Source of the DNA: CAVUMR01 sp963742715
GTDB lineage: Bacteria > Actinomycetota > Actinomycetes > Mycobacteriales > Micromonosporaceae
Length of the DNA: 64,000 nt
Reading direction: 5' to 3'
Assembly (NCBI GenBank): GCA_963742715.1
Contig: CAVUMR010000002.1
Span: forward strand, 868,001-932,000
Part shown: positions 54,709 to 64,000 of the stretch, piece after piece
Layout of the letters: each line of letters begins with the position of its first letter
Position numbering within the stretch: the first letter of the stretch is position 1
Notes under the pieces: generated by a model
What the model was told of the DNA's origin: nothing
The model's input: the letters and a program-made list of their open reading frames with translations, nothing else
Databases searched by the model: none
Position numbers and translations under genes: made by a program

Positions 54709-56739
54709 CTAGCCGAGGCCGAGCTCGGAGTCGAAGTTGCCGCCCTCGAGCCGCTCCTTCACCGCCGCCAGGAAGCGCGCGGCATCCGCGCCGTCAACGA
54801 GCCGGTGGTCGTACGAGAGCGCCAGGTACACCATCGAGCGCGGCACGATGATCTCGCCGAGGTGCGGGTCTTCCACGACGACCGCGCGCTTGACCACCGC
54901 GCCGGTACCGAGGATCGCCGACTGCGGCTGGAAGATGATCGGGGTGTCGAACAGGGCACCCCGGCTGCCGGTGTTGGTGATCGTGAACGTCCCACCGGAC
55001 AGCTCGTCCGGGCTCACCTTGTTGGTACGGGTGCGCTCGGCCAGGTCCGCGATCCGCCGGGCCAGCCCGGACAGGTTGAGGTCGCCGGCGTTGTGGATGA
55101 TCGGCACCATCAGGCCGCGCTCGGTGTCCACCGCGATGCCCAGGTGCTCGGCGTCGTAGTAGTTGATCGCGCCGGCGTCCACGTCGATCGACGCGTTCAC
55201 CTTCGGATGGGCGCGCAGCGCCTCGACCGCGGCCAACGCGAAGAACGGCAGGAACGACAGCTTCACGCCGTGCCGGGCGACGAAGTCGTCCTTGGTCGCC
55301 TCACGCAACCGCGCGATGCGCGTGACGTCCACCTCGACCACCGTGGTGAGCTGCGCGGACGTCTGCAGCGACTCCACCATCCGCTTGGCGATGATGGCGC
55401 GCATCCGGGACATCTTCTCGGTACGGCCACGCAGCGGGCTCGGCTCCACCTTGGGCGCCGCCTCCTGCTTTCCGCCGGCCCGCTGCCCGGTCGACTGCGC
55501 CGGTGCGGGCGCCTGCCGCGGGGCGGCGGCCTGCTCCTTCTCGGCCGCGGCCTCCGCCTGCTTGGCCTGCTCCGCCTTCCGACGCTCGGCCGCCTCCATC
55601 ACGTCCTGCTTGCGTACCCGCCCGCCGACGCCGGTGCCCTGGATGCTGGTCAGGTCGATGTCGTACTCGCTGGCCAGCTTGCGCACCAGCGGCGTCACGT
55701 ACCCGACGCCGTCTTCTTCGGCCGCCCTGGGCTGCGGCGCGGACGAGGCGGCCTGCTCCTTCGCCGGAGCCGGCTGCTGGGTCTGTTGCTGCTGGGTCTG
55801 CTGTTGCTGCTGCGGGCGCTCGGCCTGCTGCTGGGGCGCCTGCTGCGCCTGTTGCCGCGGTGCCTGCTCGGGCTCAGACTGCTGCGGCGCGGACTGCTGC
55901 GGTGTGGACTGCTGCGGCGCGGTCTGCTGCGGCGCGGACTGCTCGGGCTCGGACTGCTGCGGTGCGGACTGGGCCGGCTCGCCCGAGCCGATCACCGCGA
56001 GCTGGGCACCCACCGGGACCGTCTCGTCCTCCCCGGCCTTGATCTCCAGCAGTGTGCCGCTGGTGGGTGCCGGGATCTCGGTGTCCACCTTGTCGGTGGA
56101 GACCTCGAGCAGCGGCTCGTCCGCCGACACCTGGTCGCCCACCTGCTTGAGCCAGCGGGTGATGGTGCCCTCGGTGACCGACTCGCCGAGCGCCGGCATG
56201 GTCACCACGGTGCCGTCACCGCTCTGCTGCGTCGGGGGGCGCCCGCCGGGCTCGTCCTGCGCGGACTGTCCGTCCGACTGCTGGCCACCCGACTGCTGGC
56301 CACCCGACTGCGGCTCGGGCTCCTGGTCCTCGGCCGGGGCCCGCTCCTGCTGGGCCTCCTGCTGCTGACCGCCCTGCTCCTGACCGTCGTCCTGCGGCTG
56401 GGCCTGCTGCTCCTGCTCCTCGGCCGGCTCCTGCTCGGGCGCGACAGTGCCCTGGTCGGTCGGCTGCGAGCCGTTGCTGTCCGCCGGCGCGCCGCCGTCG
56501 TCACCGTCACCGATGACAGCCAGCTCGGCGCCCACCGGCGCGGTCTCGTCCTGCTGGACCACGATCGAGCGCAGTACGCCCGTAGCCGGAGCCGGGATCT
56601 CGGTGTCCACCTTGTCGGTGGAGACCTCGAGCAACGGCTCGTCGGCCTGTACCTGGTCACCTTCGGACTTGAGCCAGCGGGTGACGGTGCCCTCGGTGAC
56701 GCTCTCTCCGAGCTGAGGCATAGTGACCGAGACCGACAT
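54709..56739 (-). CDS. sucB: 2-oxo acid dehydrogenase E2 (dihydrolipoamide acyltransferase), two lipoyl domains
   Basis: This 676-residue E2 serves the 2-oxoglutarate and, in actinobacteria, the pyruvate complex with AceE and Lpd. Two lipoyl domains with the modified lysine in EVSTDKVDTEIPAP lie at residues about 1-75 and 180-255. A peripheral-subunit-binding domain follows near 345 (VTPLVRKLASEYDIDL). The catalytic domain begins near 430 and has the active-site SYDHRLVDGADAARFL near the C-terminus. The interdomain linkers are strongly Gln/Pro/Glu-rich, not the usual Ala/Pro. It is 42 bases downstream of lpdA, in one operon. Confidence 0.95.
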   Translation of the reverse strand: MSVSVTMPQLGESVTEGTVTRWLKSEGDQVQADEPLLEVSTDKVDTEIPAPATGVLRSIVVQQDETAPVGAELAVIGDGDDGGAPADSNGSQPTDQGTVAPEQEPAEEQEQQAQPQDDGQEQGGQQQEAQQERAPAEDQEPEPQSGGQQSGGQQSDGQSAQDEPGGRPPTQQSGDGTVVTMPALGESVTEGTITRWLKQVGDQVSADEPLLEVSTDKVDTEIPAPTSGTLLEIKAGEDETVPVGAQLAVIGSGEPAQSAPQQSEPEQSAPQQTAPQQSTPQQSAPQQSEPEQAPRQQAQQAPQQQAERPQQQQQTQQQQTQQPAPAKEQAASSAPQPRAAEEDGVGYVTPLVRKLASEYDIDLTSIQGTGVGGRVRKQDVMEAAERRKAEQAKQAEAAAEKEQAAAPRQAPAPAQSTGQRAGGKQEAAPKVEPSPLRGRTEKMSRMRAIIAKRMVESLQTSAQLTTVVEVDVTRIARLREATKDDFVARHGVKLSFLPFFALAAVEALRAHPKVNASIDVDAGAINYYDAEHLGIAVDTERGLMVPIIHNAGDLNLSGLARRIADLAERTRTNKVSPDELSGGTFTITNTGSRGALFDTPIIFQPQSAILGTGAVVKRAVVVEDPHLGEIIVPRSMVYLALSYDHRLVDGADAARFLAAVKERLEGGNFDSELGLG

Positions 56740-56781
56740 GCGTGTTACCCCTCGTTCGAAAAAGTGTGTCGCCCCGACGCC

Positions 56782-58167
<1,386 letters not shown>

Positions 58168-58355
58168 AAGATCTCCTAGCATGACGAGCAGTACCGATCG
58201 TCATCTTGGCACCTCGAGGACCGCTGGTGCGACGCGGGCCGGCCGCCACGCGGCGGTCGAGGTGCACGAGGGCACGTACCCTGGGACCGGCAACCGACGT
58301 GGCTCCCGCGGTGACAGCGCGGCAGCCGGTGGCGGGCAGGGCGGGAGGTCACACG

Positions 58356-58682
58356 GTGCGTTGGTTCCGTCGACGCGGGGCCGGGTCGGGAACGACCCGG
58401 ACCGGCAAGGACTACCAGGCCGGGCTGTCCCACCTGGAGGAGTTCACCCGGGCCCGGTACGGCGTGGAGGCGTTCCTGGAGCCGCGGACCACGGTCACCG
58501 AGACGACGGTGCTGCTGGTCGCCCACGACGGGGAGTGGACCCGACGCCGGATCACCGACCCCGAGGTGGCCCACCGATTCGGCCAGAAGCTGGGCATTCC
58601 GGTGTACGACGTGGCTCTGGTCGGCTACCCGCAGCGCATGCGCGACTTCAACGAGCGGCGTAAGCGGGCCGGCGAGGGTTGA
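58356..58682 (+). CDS. Conserved small actinobacterial protein, unknown function
   Basis: This 108-residue protein has a basic N-terminus (RWFRRRGAG) and a compact domain (YQAGLSHLEEFTRARYGVEAFLEPRT, ETTVLLVAHDGEWTRRRI, GIPVYDVALVGYPQRM). I recall similar genes between lpd and pepA in other actinomycetes but know no function. GTG 58356 follows GGGAGG. It is divergent from lpdA and convergent with pepA. Confidence 0.75.
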   Translation: MRWFRRRGAGSGTTRTGKDYQAGLSHLEEFTRARYGVEAFLEPRTTVTETTVLLVAHDGEWTRRRITDPEVAHRFGQKLGIPVYDVALVGYPQRMRDFNERRKRAGEG

Positions 58683-58761
58683 GTCACCGACCCGCTCGCG
58701 CACCCCTGGCCGTTGGCGGCGGTGCTCCTGCGCCGCCCGACAGTGAGGCCGCGCGCACCAC

Positions 58762-60303
58762 CTATCCGTTGGCCGCGATGTCCTCGATCAGGTCGATCAG
58801 CGTCCGCACCGGTACGCCGGTGCCGCCCTTGGCGACATATCCGTACGGCTCGCCGGTGTGGTACGCCGGTCCGGCCACGTCGATGTGCACCCACGGCACG
58901 CCGTCGGCGACGAACTCGGCCAGGAACGTACCGCCCTGCAGCATGTGTCCGGACCGTTCCATGCCCGCACCGACCTGCAGGATGTCCGCGACGTCACTCT
59001 CCATGATCTTGCGGATGTCGTCCGGCAGCGGCATCGGCCAGACCGGCTCGCCGGTACGGTCGCCGGCTTCGCGGACCCGGGCGCACAGCTCCTCGGAGCC
59101 CATCACGCCGGAGACCCGCTTGCCGAGCGCGGTGATCTGCCCGCCGGTGAGGGTGGACGTCTCCAACAGGTAGTCCGGCTCGTCCTCGCAGGCCCGGACG
59201 ATCGCGTCGGCCAGCACCATGCGGCCCTCGGCGTCGGTGTTGAGTACCTCGACCCGCTTGCCGCCGTACATGGTGACCACGTCGCCGGGCAGGTAGCTGG
59301 TACCGCTGGGCATGTTCTCGGCCATCGGCAGGTACCCGATGACCTGGACGCTCGGCTTGAGCGCCGCGACCGCGAGCATGGTGCCGGCAATCGCGGCGGC
59401 GCCGCCCATGTCGGACTTCATGTCCCACATGCCCTGCGCCGGCTTGATCGAGACGCCGCCGGAGTCGAACGTGATGCCCTTGCCGACCAGCGCGACGGTG
59501 GCCGTCGGCTCGCCGGACGGGCGGTAGGCCAGGCGTACCAGCCGGGGCGGCGCGGCCGAGCCGCTGCCCACCGCCAGGATTCCGCCGTACCCGCCCGCGC
59601 GCAGCGCCTCCTCGTCGAGCACCTCGACGTCCAGCCCGACCTTCCCGGCGGCCGAGGCGACCGAGTCGGCGAACGCCGGCGGGCGAAGCTGGTTCGGCGG
59701 CGTGTTCACCCAGTCCCTGGTCTGGCACACCGCGGCCGCCAGGTCGCTGACCCGACGCAGGTCCGCTTCCGCGTCGGTGTCCGATCCGGACGGAATCACG
59801 ATCGTCACCCGGTCCACCGGGTTGCGCAGGCCGGGCTTCGGCTTCGTCGCGTAGCCGACGAACCGGTACCCGCCGAGCAGGGCGCCCTCCGCCACCGCGC
59901 GCACCGAGGTCCGGTCGGCCGTGCCACCGGTACCGAGGGGCAGGGCCAGCGCCACCGACTCCGTACCGGCCAGCGCCCGTACCGCCGCGCCGGCCGCGCG
60001 CCGCAGCGTGTCCGCGGTCGGCGGCGCGTCGTCGGCCGGCTGCTTGCCGAGGCCCACCGCGCCGATCACCGGCATGGACAGCCGGCCGAGCGTGGCCAGC
60101 CGGGTCACCTCACCGGTGGAGCCGTTGGCACCGAGCTGGTACAGGGTGGCCGCGAGGTCACCGTCGAAGGCGTCGTCGACGCTCTCCGCCCCCGCGGCGA
60201 GCCGCGGCGGCGCGTCCGGGGAGCCGCCTTCGTACAGCCCGACGATGAGTGCGTCGACGGTCAGGGCGGTCAGGCCGGTGTCGGCGAGAACGAGTGAGGT
60301 CAA
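58762..60303 (-). CDS. pepA: Leucyl aminopeptidase (M17)
   Basis: This 513-residue cytosolic metallo-aminopeptidase removes N-terminal residues, preferring Leu. The M17 signature NTDAEGRMVLADAI (about residue 353) and the metal-binding segments VGKGITFDSGGVSIKPA and KSDMGGAAAIAGTML (about 273-310) are complete. The start is TTG 60303, preceded by AGGAGCAGCG. It is divergent from gcvT, with 80 bases between. The same position holds pepB (Rv2213) in Mycobacterium. Confidence 0.95.
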   Translation of the reverse strand: MTSLVLADTGLTALTVDALIVGLYEGGSPDAPPRLAAGAESVDDAFDGDLAATLYQLGANGSTGEVTRLATLGRLSMPVIGAVGLGKQPADDAPPTADTLRRAAGAAVRALAGTESVALALPLGTGGTADRTSVRAVAEGALLGGYRFVGYATKPKPGLRNPVDRVTIVIPSGSDTDAEADLRRVSDLAAAVCQTRDWVNTPPNQLRPPAFADSVASAAGKVGLDVEVLDEEALRAGGYGGILAVGSGSAAPPRLVRLAYRPSGEPTATVALVGKGITFDSGGVSIKPAQGMWDMKSDMGGAAAIAGTMLAVAALKPSVQVIGYLPMAENMPSGTSYLPGDVVTMYGGKRVEVLNTDAEGRMVLADAIVRACEDEPDYLLETSTLTGGQITALGKRVSGVMGSEELCARVREAGDRTGEPVWPMPLPDDIRKIMESDVADILQVGAGMERSGHMLQGGTFLAEFVADGVPWVHIDVAGPAYHTGEPYGYVAKGGTGVPVRTLIDLIEDIAANG

Positions 60304-60383
60304 CGCTGCTCCTGCGGTTCCTCGATCGTGGTGCGGACGCCGCCGATGCTACGGGGCGAACCCGGCCGGGTAGGTTCCCACCC

Positions 60384-61520
60384 ATGACGGACGAGCTTCG
60401 CGGTACCACCGGTGCGTCATCGGCCGGGCCGCTCAGGTCCCCGCTGCACGACCGGCACGAGGCATTGGGCGGCAAGTTCGCCGAGTTCGGCGGCTGGCTC
60501 ATGCCGCTGGAGTACGCCACCGGAGGTGTGGTCGCCGAGCACACCGCGGTACGCCAGGCGGTCGGTCTGTTCGACGTGTCCCACCTGGGCAAGGCGACGG
60601 TACGGGGCCCGGGCGCGGCACAGTTCGTGAACCGGTGCCTGACCAACGACCTGGACCGGATCGGCGCCGGCAAGGCGCAGTACACGATGTGCTGCGACGC
60701 CGACGGCGGGGTGGTCGACGACCTGATCGCGTACCGGTACTCGGACGAGCTGATCTTCCTGGTGCCGAACGCCGCGAACACCGCGGAAGTGTGCCGACGG
60801 TTGGCGGCCGAGGCGCCGACCGGGATCACGGTCATCAACCAGCACACCGACTTCGCGATCCTCGCCGTACAGGGCCCGATGTCCGGTGACCTGCTGCTGC
60901 GGCTCGGCGCGCCGGCCGACCACGCGTACATGAGCTTCGAGGAGTCCACCATCGCCGGCCGGCCGGTGGTGGTGTGCCGCACCGGTTACACCGGCGAGCG
61001 CGGGTACGAGCTGGTCGTCCCGAACCACTACGCCGGCACGATCTGGGACGCCCTGATCGAAACCGGTGCCGATCTCGCGGTACGCCCGTGCGGGCTCGGC
61101 GCCCGGGACACGCTGCGTACCGAGATGGGGTACCCGTTGCACGGGCAGGACCTGTCCCTGTCGATCAGCCCGGTACAGGCACGGGCCGGCTGGGCGGTCG
61201 GATGGAAGAAGCCCGAGTTCTGGGGCCGGGACGCGCTGGTTGCCGAAAAGGAGTCCGGACCGCGTCGGATCCTCTGGGGGCTGGAGGCGACCGGGCGGGG
61301 CATCCCGCGCCCGCACATGACCGTGTACGACGGCGACACCGCGGTCGGTGAGGTCACCAGCGGGACGTTCTCGCCGAGCAAGAAGCTCGGCATCGGGTTG
61401 GCGCTGCTCGACACCTCCGCCGGCCTCGGCGAGGGCAGCGAGGTCGAGGTCGACGTCCGCGGCCGGCGGGTGGCGATGTCGGTGGTCAAGCCGCCGTTCG
61501 TGACCCCGTCGGTGTCGTGA
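60384..61520 (+). CDS. gcvT: Aminomethyltransferase, glycine cleavage T-protein
   Basis: GcvT transfers the methylene of glycine, bound to lipoyl-H-protein, to tetrahydrofolate. The 378-residue protein shows LHDRHEALGGKFAEFGGWLMPLEY, the catalytic Asp in VGLFDVSHLGKATVRG (about residue 65), CRTGYTGERGYEL and GLGARDTLRTEMGYPLHGQDL. No gcvH or gcvP lies in the window. The stop TGA at 61518-61520 overlaps a GTG that opens the chain of small coupled frames that follows. Confidence 0.95.
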   Translation: MTDELRGTTGASSAGPLRSPLHDRHEALGGKFAEFGGWLMPLEYATGGVVAEHTAVRQAVGLFDVSHLGKATVRGPGAAQFVNRCLTNDLDRIGAGKAQYTMCCDADGGVVDDLIAYRYSDELIFLVPNAANTAEVCRRLAAEAPTGITVINQHTDFAILAVQGPMSGDLLLRLGAPADHAYMSFEESTIAGRPVVVCRTGYTGERGYELVVPNHYAGTIWDALIETGADLAVRPCGLGARDTLRTEMGYPLHGQDLSLSISPVQARAGWAVGWKKPEFWGRDALVAEKESGPRRILWGLEATGRGIPRPHMTVYDGDTAVGEVTSGTFSPSKKLGIGLALLDTSAGLGEGSEVEVDVRGRRVAMSVVKPPFVTPSVS

Positions 61521-61786
61521 GCGAGCGCAGCGAGGCGGCGGCATGAGCGAGCGCAGCGAGCGAATCATGAAGCGCAGTGCGGATGTGCCTCGTGACGGCG
61601 CCGAGCGCAGCGAGGCGGCGGCATGAGCGAGCGCAGCGAGCGAATCATGAAGCGCAGTGCGGATGTGCCTCGTGACGGCGCCGAGCGCAGCGAGGCGGCG
61701 GCATGAGCGAGCGCAGCGAGCGAATCATGAAGCGCAGTGCGGATGTGCCTCGTGACGGCGCCGAGCGCAGCGAGGCGGCGGCATGA
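61517..61786 (+). repeat. 80-bp tandem repeat array of ATGA-linked micro-ORFs (MIRU-like)
   Basis: Three identical 80-base units plus partial flanks fill the gap between gcvT and the MmcQ gene. Each unit begins at an ATG (61543, 61623, 61703) and encodes 27 residues starting MSERSERIMKRS and ending ERSEAAA. It stops with a TGA that overlaps the next ATG as ATGA. A 9-codon frame (GTG 61517, VSERSEAAA) overlaps the gcvT stop at the left. At the right, the last TGA overlaps the ATG of the downstream gene (61783). The layout recalls mycobacterial MIRUs, which also carry small overlapping frames inside operons. Whether the peptides are made is unknown. Confidence 0.9.
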
Positions 61787-62139
61787 GCGCCGGCTTACCC
61801 TTCGACCAGTTGCGCCAGCTGGCGCTGGGGCTGCCCGAGGTCGAGGAGATCCTCACCTGGGGTACCGACGTCACCTTCCGGGTGCGCGGGAAGATGTTCG
61901 TGGTCGGGGCGCCCGAGTCGCCGTCCGCGTCGGTCAAGGCGTCGCCGGAGGACCAGTCGGAGTTGGTCGCGACCGACCCGGACACGTTCTCCGTCGCGCC
62001 GTACGTGGGCCGGTTCGGTTGGGTACGGGTACGCCTGGACCGGGTCGACGCGGACGAGATGCGCGGGCTGGTGACCGAGGCATGGCGGCGTACCGCACCG
62101 AAGCGGCTGGTGACCAGGTACGACACCGGAAACGCGTGA
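61783..62139 (+). CDS. MmcQ/YjbR-family protein
   Basis: This 118-residue protein has the double-wing MmcQ/YjbR fold: LRQLALGLPEVEEILTWGTDVTFRVRGKMFVV at the N-terminus and GRFGWVRVRLDRVDADEMRGLVTEAWRRTAPKRL at the C-terminus. Family members resemble DNA-binding domains, but their function is unclear. Its ATG overlaps the last TGA of the repeat array, so it is coupled through the repeats to gcvT. It ends exactly where the convergent GNAT gene ends. Confidence 0.88.
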   Translation: MSAGLPFDQLRQLALGLPEVEEILTWGTDVTFRVRGKMFVVGAPESPSASVKASPEDQSELVATDPDTFSVAPYVGRFGWVRVRLDRVDADEMRGLVTEAWRRTAPKRLVTRYDTGNA

Positions 62140-62628
62140 CTACAGCGCCCGGTACATGATGTGCAGCCCGACAAAGCCCTTCACCGGATGCTGGAATCCC
62201 TCCGGCACGGTCGCCAGCACCTCGAACCCGCGTGAGCGCCACAGCTCGACCGCCCGGGTGTTGGTCTCCACCACCGCGTTGAACACCATCGCCCGGTAGC
62301 CGTCGGCCCGGGCCTGCTCGACCACGTGGTCGCAGAGCGCTCGCCCGACACCTCGACCGCTGCGTGCCGGATCGACCATGAAGCCGGCGTTGGCGATGTG
62401 CCGACCGCCGCCGCCGTAGTTGGGATGCGTCTCCGCGGTACCGAGCACGGTGCCGTCGTCGTCGACCGCTACGACGGTGCGACCCGGCAACTCGTGCATC
62501 CAGTACGCACGCGCACCCTCCTCGGGGAGGTCGCGGTTCCACACGAACGTGTCCCCGGCGGCCACGATTCCGCGCATGAACGACCAGATCGTGGGCCAGT
62601 CGTCCGGTGTCGCTTCCCGGATCAGCAT
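62140..62628 (-). CDS. GNAT-family N-acetyltransferase
   Basis: This 162-residue acetyltransferase has ANAGFMVDPARSGRGVGRALCDHVVEQAR (the acetyl-CoA pyrophosphate-binding R/Q-x-x-G-x-G/A motif, about residue 90) and NTRAVELWRSRGFEVLATVPEGF near the C-terminus. The C-terminal end resembles the phosphinothricin/L-amino-acid acetyltransferase branch. ATG 62628 is preferred to the TTG nine bases before it. The substrate is unknown. Confidence 0.85.
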   Translation of the reverse strand: MLIREATPDDWPTIWSFMRGIVAAGDTFVWNRDLPEEGARAYWMHELPGRTVVAVDDDGTVLGTAETHPNYGGGGRHIANAGFMVDPARSGRGVGRALCDHVVEQARADGYRAMVFNAVVETNTRAVELWRSRGFEVLATVPEGFQHPVKGFVGLHIMYRAL

Positions 62629-62673
62629 GCTGTCCAACGTGCCGTACCGGCCGGCCGGCGCGCGAGTCGAAAT

Positions 62674-64000
62674 TCAGGCCTGGTCGGCGGCATCCTGCAG
62701 CCCGGCGCCGTGGCCGCCTCCGAGGTACCGGTCCGTACCGCTCGCGCGGTTGCCGGTCGGCGGCTTCGCCGCCGCGAGCGCCGAGCGGCCGGACACGCCC
62801 ACGGTCCGCCAGTCCGGTGGGGTCGCCGGCCGCCACAGCGCGGCCGAGGAGGAGCGTCCGCTGACCGCTTCGTGCTCGGCCGTACGGCGTCGGCTTGTTC
62901 CGCTGTGCCCGGACCGCGGCTCCGGCGGCACGGCCGGTTGATCGGGAATGACGGCCGCCGGTTGTGCCGGCGGGCCCGGTAACTCCGTGTCAGCCTTCCC
63001 GGCGGCCCCGTGCGAGTCGCCGTCGGGATCGTCCGGCTCGTCGCCGGGTGCGTCTGCGGCGGTGTCGGCCGTTGGGGAGGGGTCGGTGGCGACGGGGTCG
63101 GCCGTAGCGGCGGGACCTCCCGTCGTAGCGGGCCCGGTGTCGTCGGCGGGCCCGGCGGCCGGCTCGGCATTCTCGGGCTGTCCGTTCGCGGCGACCGCCA
63201 GCGCGGTCTGCAGCAGCGGCAGTGCGGCGAGGGCGCCCGAGCCGAATCCCAGCCCGAGGCGCAGGTCCAGTACGGGATGCAGGCCGAGCAGGTCGCCGGC
63301 CAGTCGCGCCACCGGATCGCTGCCGTAGTCCGGCAGCAGGCACCAGTACGGCGTGGTGGCCACCAGATCGCGCGCCAGGAACGCGGCCGTCGCCGCCACC
63401 GGCCCGTCCAATACCACCGGAACACCGGCCGCCGCGGCGCCGATCAGCAGCCCGGTCGCGACCGACAGGTCGGCCCCGCCGAGCGCGGCGAGCAGCGTCA
63501 TCGCGTCCCGCGGGGCGCCGCGGGTGCGAAACAGCGCATCCCGTGCCGCCGTGCACCGGGTCATCCAGGCCACGTCGTCGACCAGGCCGCCGGCACGTAC
63601 CACCCGGGGGAGGAGGCCGGCCACCTCGGCGCCGCTGGCCGCGGCCAGGGTGACCGCGGCGGCGGCATCCGCGCCGGCTCCGGCGGTGGCCAGCACGAGC
63701 AGGTCCACGGCGTCTTCGGCGGCCCGCTCGCCGAGCCGCTGGCCCGCGGTCAGGGCGAGCTCGACGGCTGTCGGAGGCATCGCGTCGCCGGACTCGACCG
63801 GGCCGCTGACCAGCCTCTCCCGCCGCTTCGGCGACGGCCGGTGCCGGCTGCCCGGCAGGTCGCTCGCGGATATGACCTGGATGTCCGCGCCGACCCGCTC
63901 GGCAAGCAGTGCCAGCGATCCGAGGCCGTGGCTCGCCTGCTCGGCCTGGGTCGCGGCGCTGGCCGGGTCGGCGCCAGTGGCGAGGTCGCCCTGGTGGTCG
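62674..64000 (-). CDS. CobT-like nicotinate-nucleotide:dimethylbenzimidazole phosphoribosyltransferase, N-terminus beyond window, long C-terminal tail
   Basis: The frame is open to base 64000, so the true start lies outside. Residues around GPVVATAAF-like positions (VPVVLDGPVAATAAFLARDL), TTPYWCLLPDYGSDP and LLGLHPVLDLRLGLGFGSGALAALPLL correspond to the C-terminal half of CobT, which activates the lower ligand base for cobalamin. In the last segment the catalytic Glu expected in LGEGSGA is Phe (LGFGSGA). After the CobT fold, about 165 residues of Ala/Pro/Asp-rich low complexity follow, ending with a short Arg/Ser region. It may be a non-catalytic or altered paralogue. The neighbourhood fits Rv2207 (cobT). 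Confidence 0.75.
   Translation of the reverse strand, partial: DHQGDLATGADPASAATQAEQASHGLGSLALLAERVGADIQVISASDLPGSRHRPSPKRRERLVSGPVESGDAMPPTAVELALTAGQRLGERAAEDAVDLLVLATAGAGADAAAAVTLAAASGAEVAGLLPRVVRAGGLVDDVAWMTRCTAARDALFRTRGAPRDAMTLLAALGGADLSVATGLLIGAAAAGVPVVLDGPVAATAAFLARDLVATTPYWCLLPDYGSDPVARLAGDLLGLHPVLDLRLGLGFGSGALAALPLLQTALAVAANGQPENAEPAAGPADDTGPATTGGPAATADPVATDPSPTADTAADAPGDEPDDPDGDSHGAAGKADTELPGPPAQPAAVIPDQPAVPPEPRSGHSGTSRRRTAEHEAVSGRSSSAALWRPATPPDWRTVGVSGRSALAAAKPPTGNRASGTDRYLGGGHGAGLQDAADQA

Noticed and set aside
60304..60383. Glycine riboswitch before gcvT
   Set aside because: The gap to the divergent pepA gene is only 80 bases, too short for the tandem aptamer, and no aptamer core is seen.
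61517..61786. CRISPR array
   Set aside because: The repeats are contiguous with no unique spacers and form overlapping coding frames.

Overview
The window is a stretch of very GC-rich actinobacterial chromosome. It has dense, mostly GTG/ATG-started genes with frequent 4-base ATGA or GTGA overlaps, an F420-dependent oxidoreductase, a SARP/AfsR regulator and a GlnR-type nitrogen operator. The core gene order (cobT-like, gcvT, leucyl aminopeptidase, lpdA, sucB, pepE, lipB, lipA, DUF4191, RDD, glnA, glnE, glnA2-like, nadE, panB, and further left a Zn-ribbon/RNase H pair) resembles the Mycobacterium tuberculosis Rv2207-Rv2230 and Streptomyces SCO2179-SCO2241 neighbourhoods as I recall them. That places it in a free-living actinomycete, possibly Micromonosporales, but I cannot name the genus from sequence alone.

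Layout. 1-9.0 kb: lldE (cut by the window edge), aceE, a YjbQ-family gene, an aldehyde dehydrogenase and a large SARP/NB-ARC/TPR regulator. 9.1-13.1 kb: a fused 2-oxo acid dehydrogenase E1 alpha/beta gene with one frameshift, a DUF3052 gene and an AhpE-type peroxiredoxin (both frameshifted), and tRNA-Val. 13.1-21 kb: a membrane-anchored unknown, an RlmA/TlrB-type rRNA methyltransferase, a YCII/ECF42 sigma pair, a two-gene reverse-strand unit with a small prim-pol protein, an XRE regulator coupled to a flavoprotein, and a Zn-ribbon protein coupled to RNase H. 21-28.7 kb: DUF3311/MctP carboxylate uptake, a TSUP exporter, rnpB (RNase P RNA), a small secreted protein, a DUF222-HNH protein, and a histone-H1-like basic protein. 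28.8-36.2 kb: an RNB ribonuclease, npdG, a metal-receptor-fold protein, then panB, nadE and a second glutamine synthetase, all three riddled with single-base indels. 36.2-46.8 kb: a sulfotransferase, a HesB-like protein, a class I amidotransferase, glnE, a polytopic membrane protein, a penicillin acylase and a histidine-rich protein. 46.9-64 kb: glnA with an upstream GlnR box, RDD, DUF4191, lipA, lipB, pepE, a secreted PHB-depolymerase-like esterase, sucB, lpdA, pepA, gcvT, an 80-bp tandem array of coupled micro-ORFs, an MmcQ/YjbR gene, a GNAT gene and a CobT-like gene running off the right edge.

How the genes work together. Central carbon: aceE, the E1 alpha/beta fusion, sucB and lpdA are parts of 2-oxo acid dehydrogenase complexes; lipB and lipA make their lipoyl cofactor; gcvT belongs to glycine cleavage, which also uses lipoate and Lpd. 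Nitrogen: glnA (with a conserved adenylylation Tyr and a GlnR operator), glnE (the adenylyltransferase) and the glnA2-like gene form a nitrogen-assimilation neighbourhood. Cofactors: panB, nadE, npdG and the CobT-like protein.

The most unusual items are the chain of ATGA-linked 80-bp repeats between gcvT and the MmcQ gene (MIRU-like), the 40-histidine protein behind a 13-bp palindrome, the CobT-like protein that lacks the expected catalytic glutamate and has a long disordered tail, four heptamer repeats between the SARP gene and the E1 fusion, and frequent in-frame tandem micro-duplications. The indel clusters at 10.9-12.7 and 31.9-36.2 kb look more like sequence error than gene decay.
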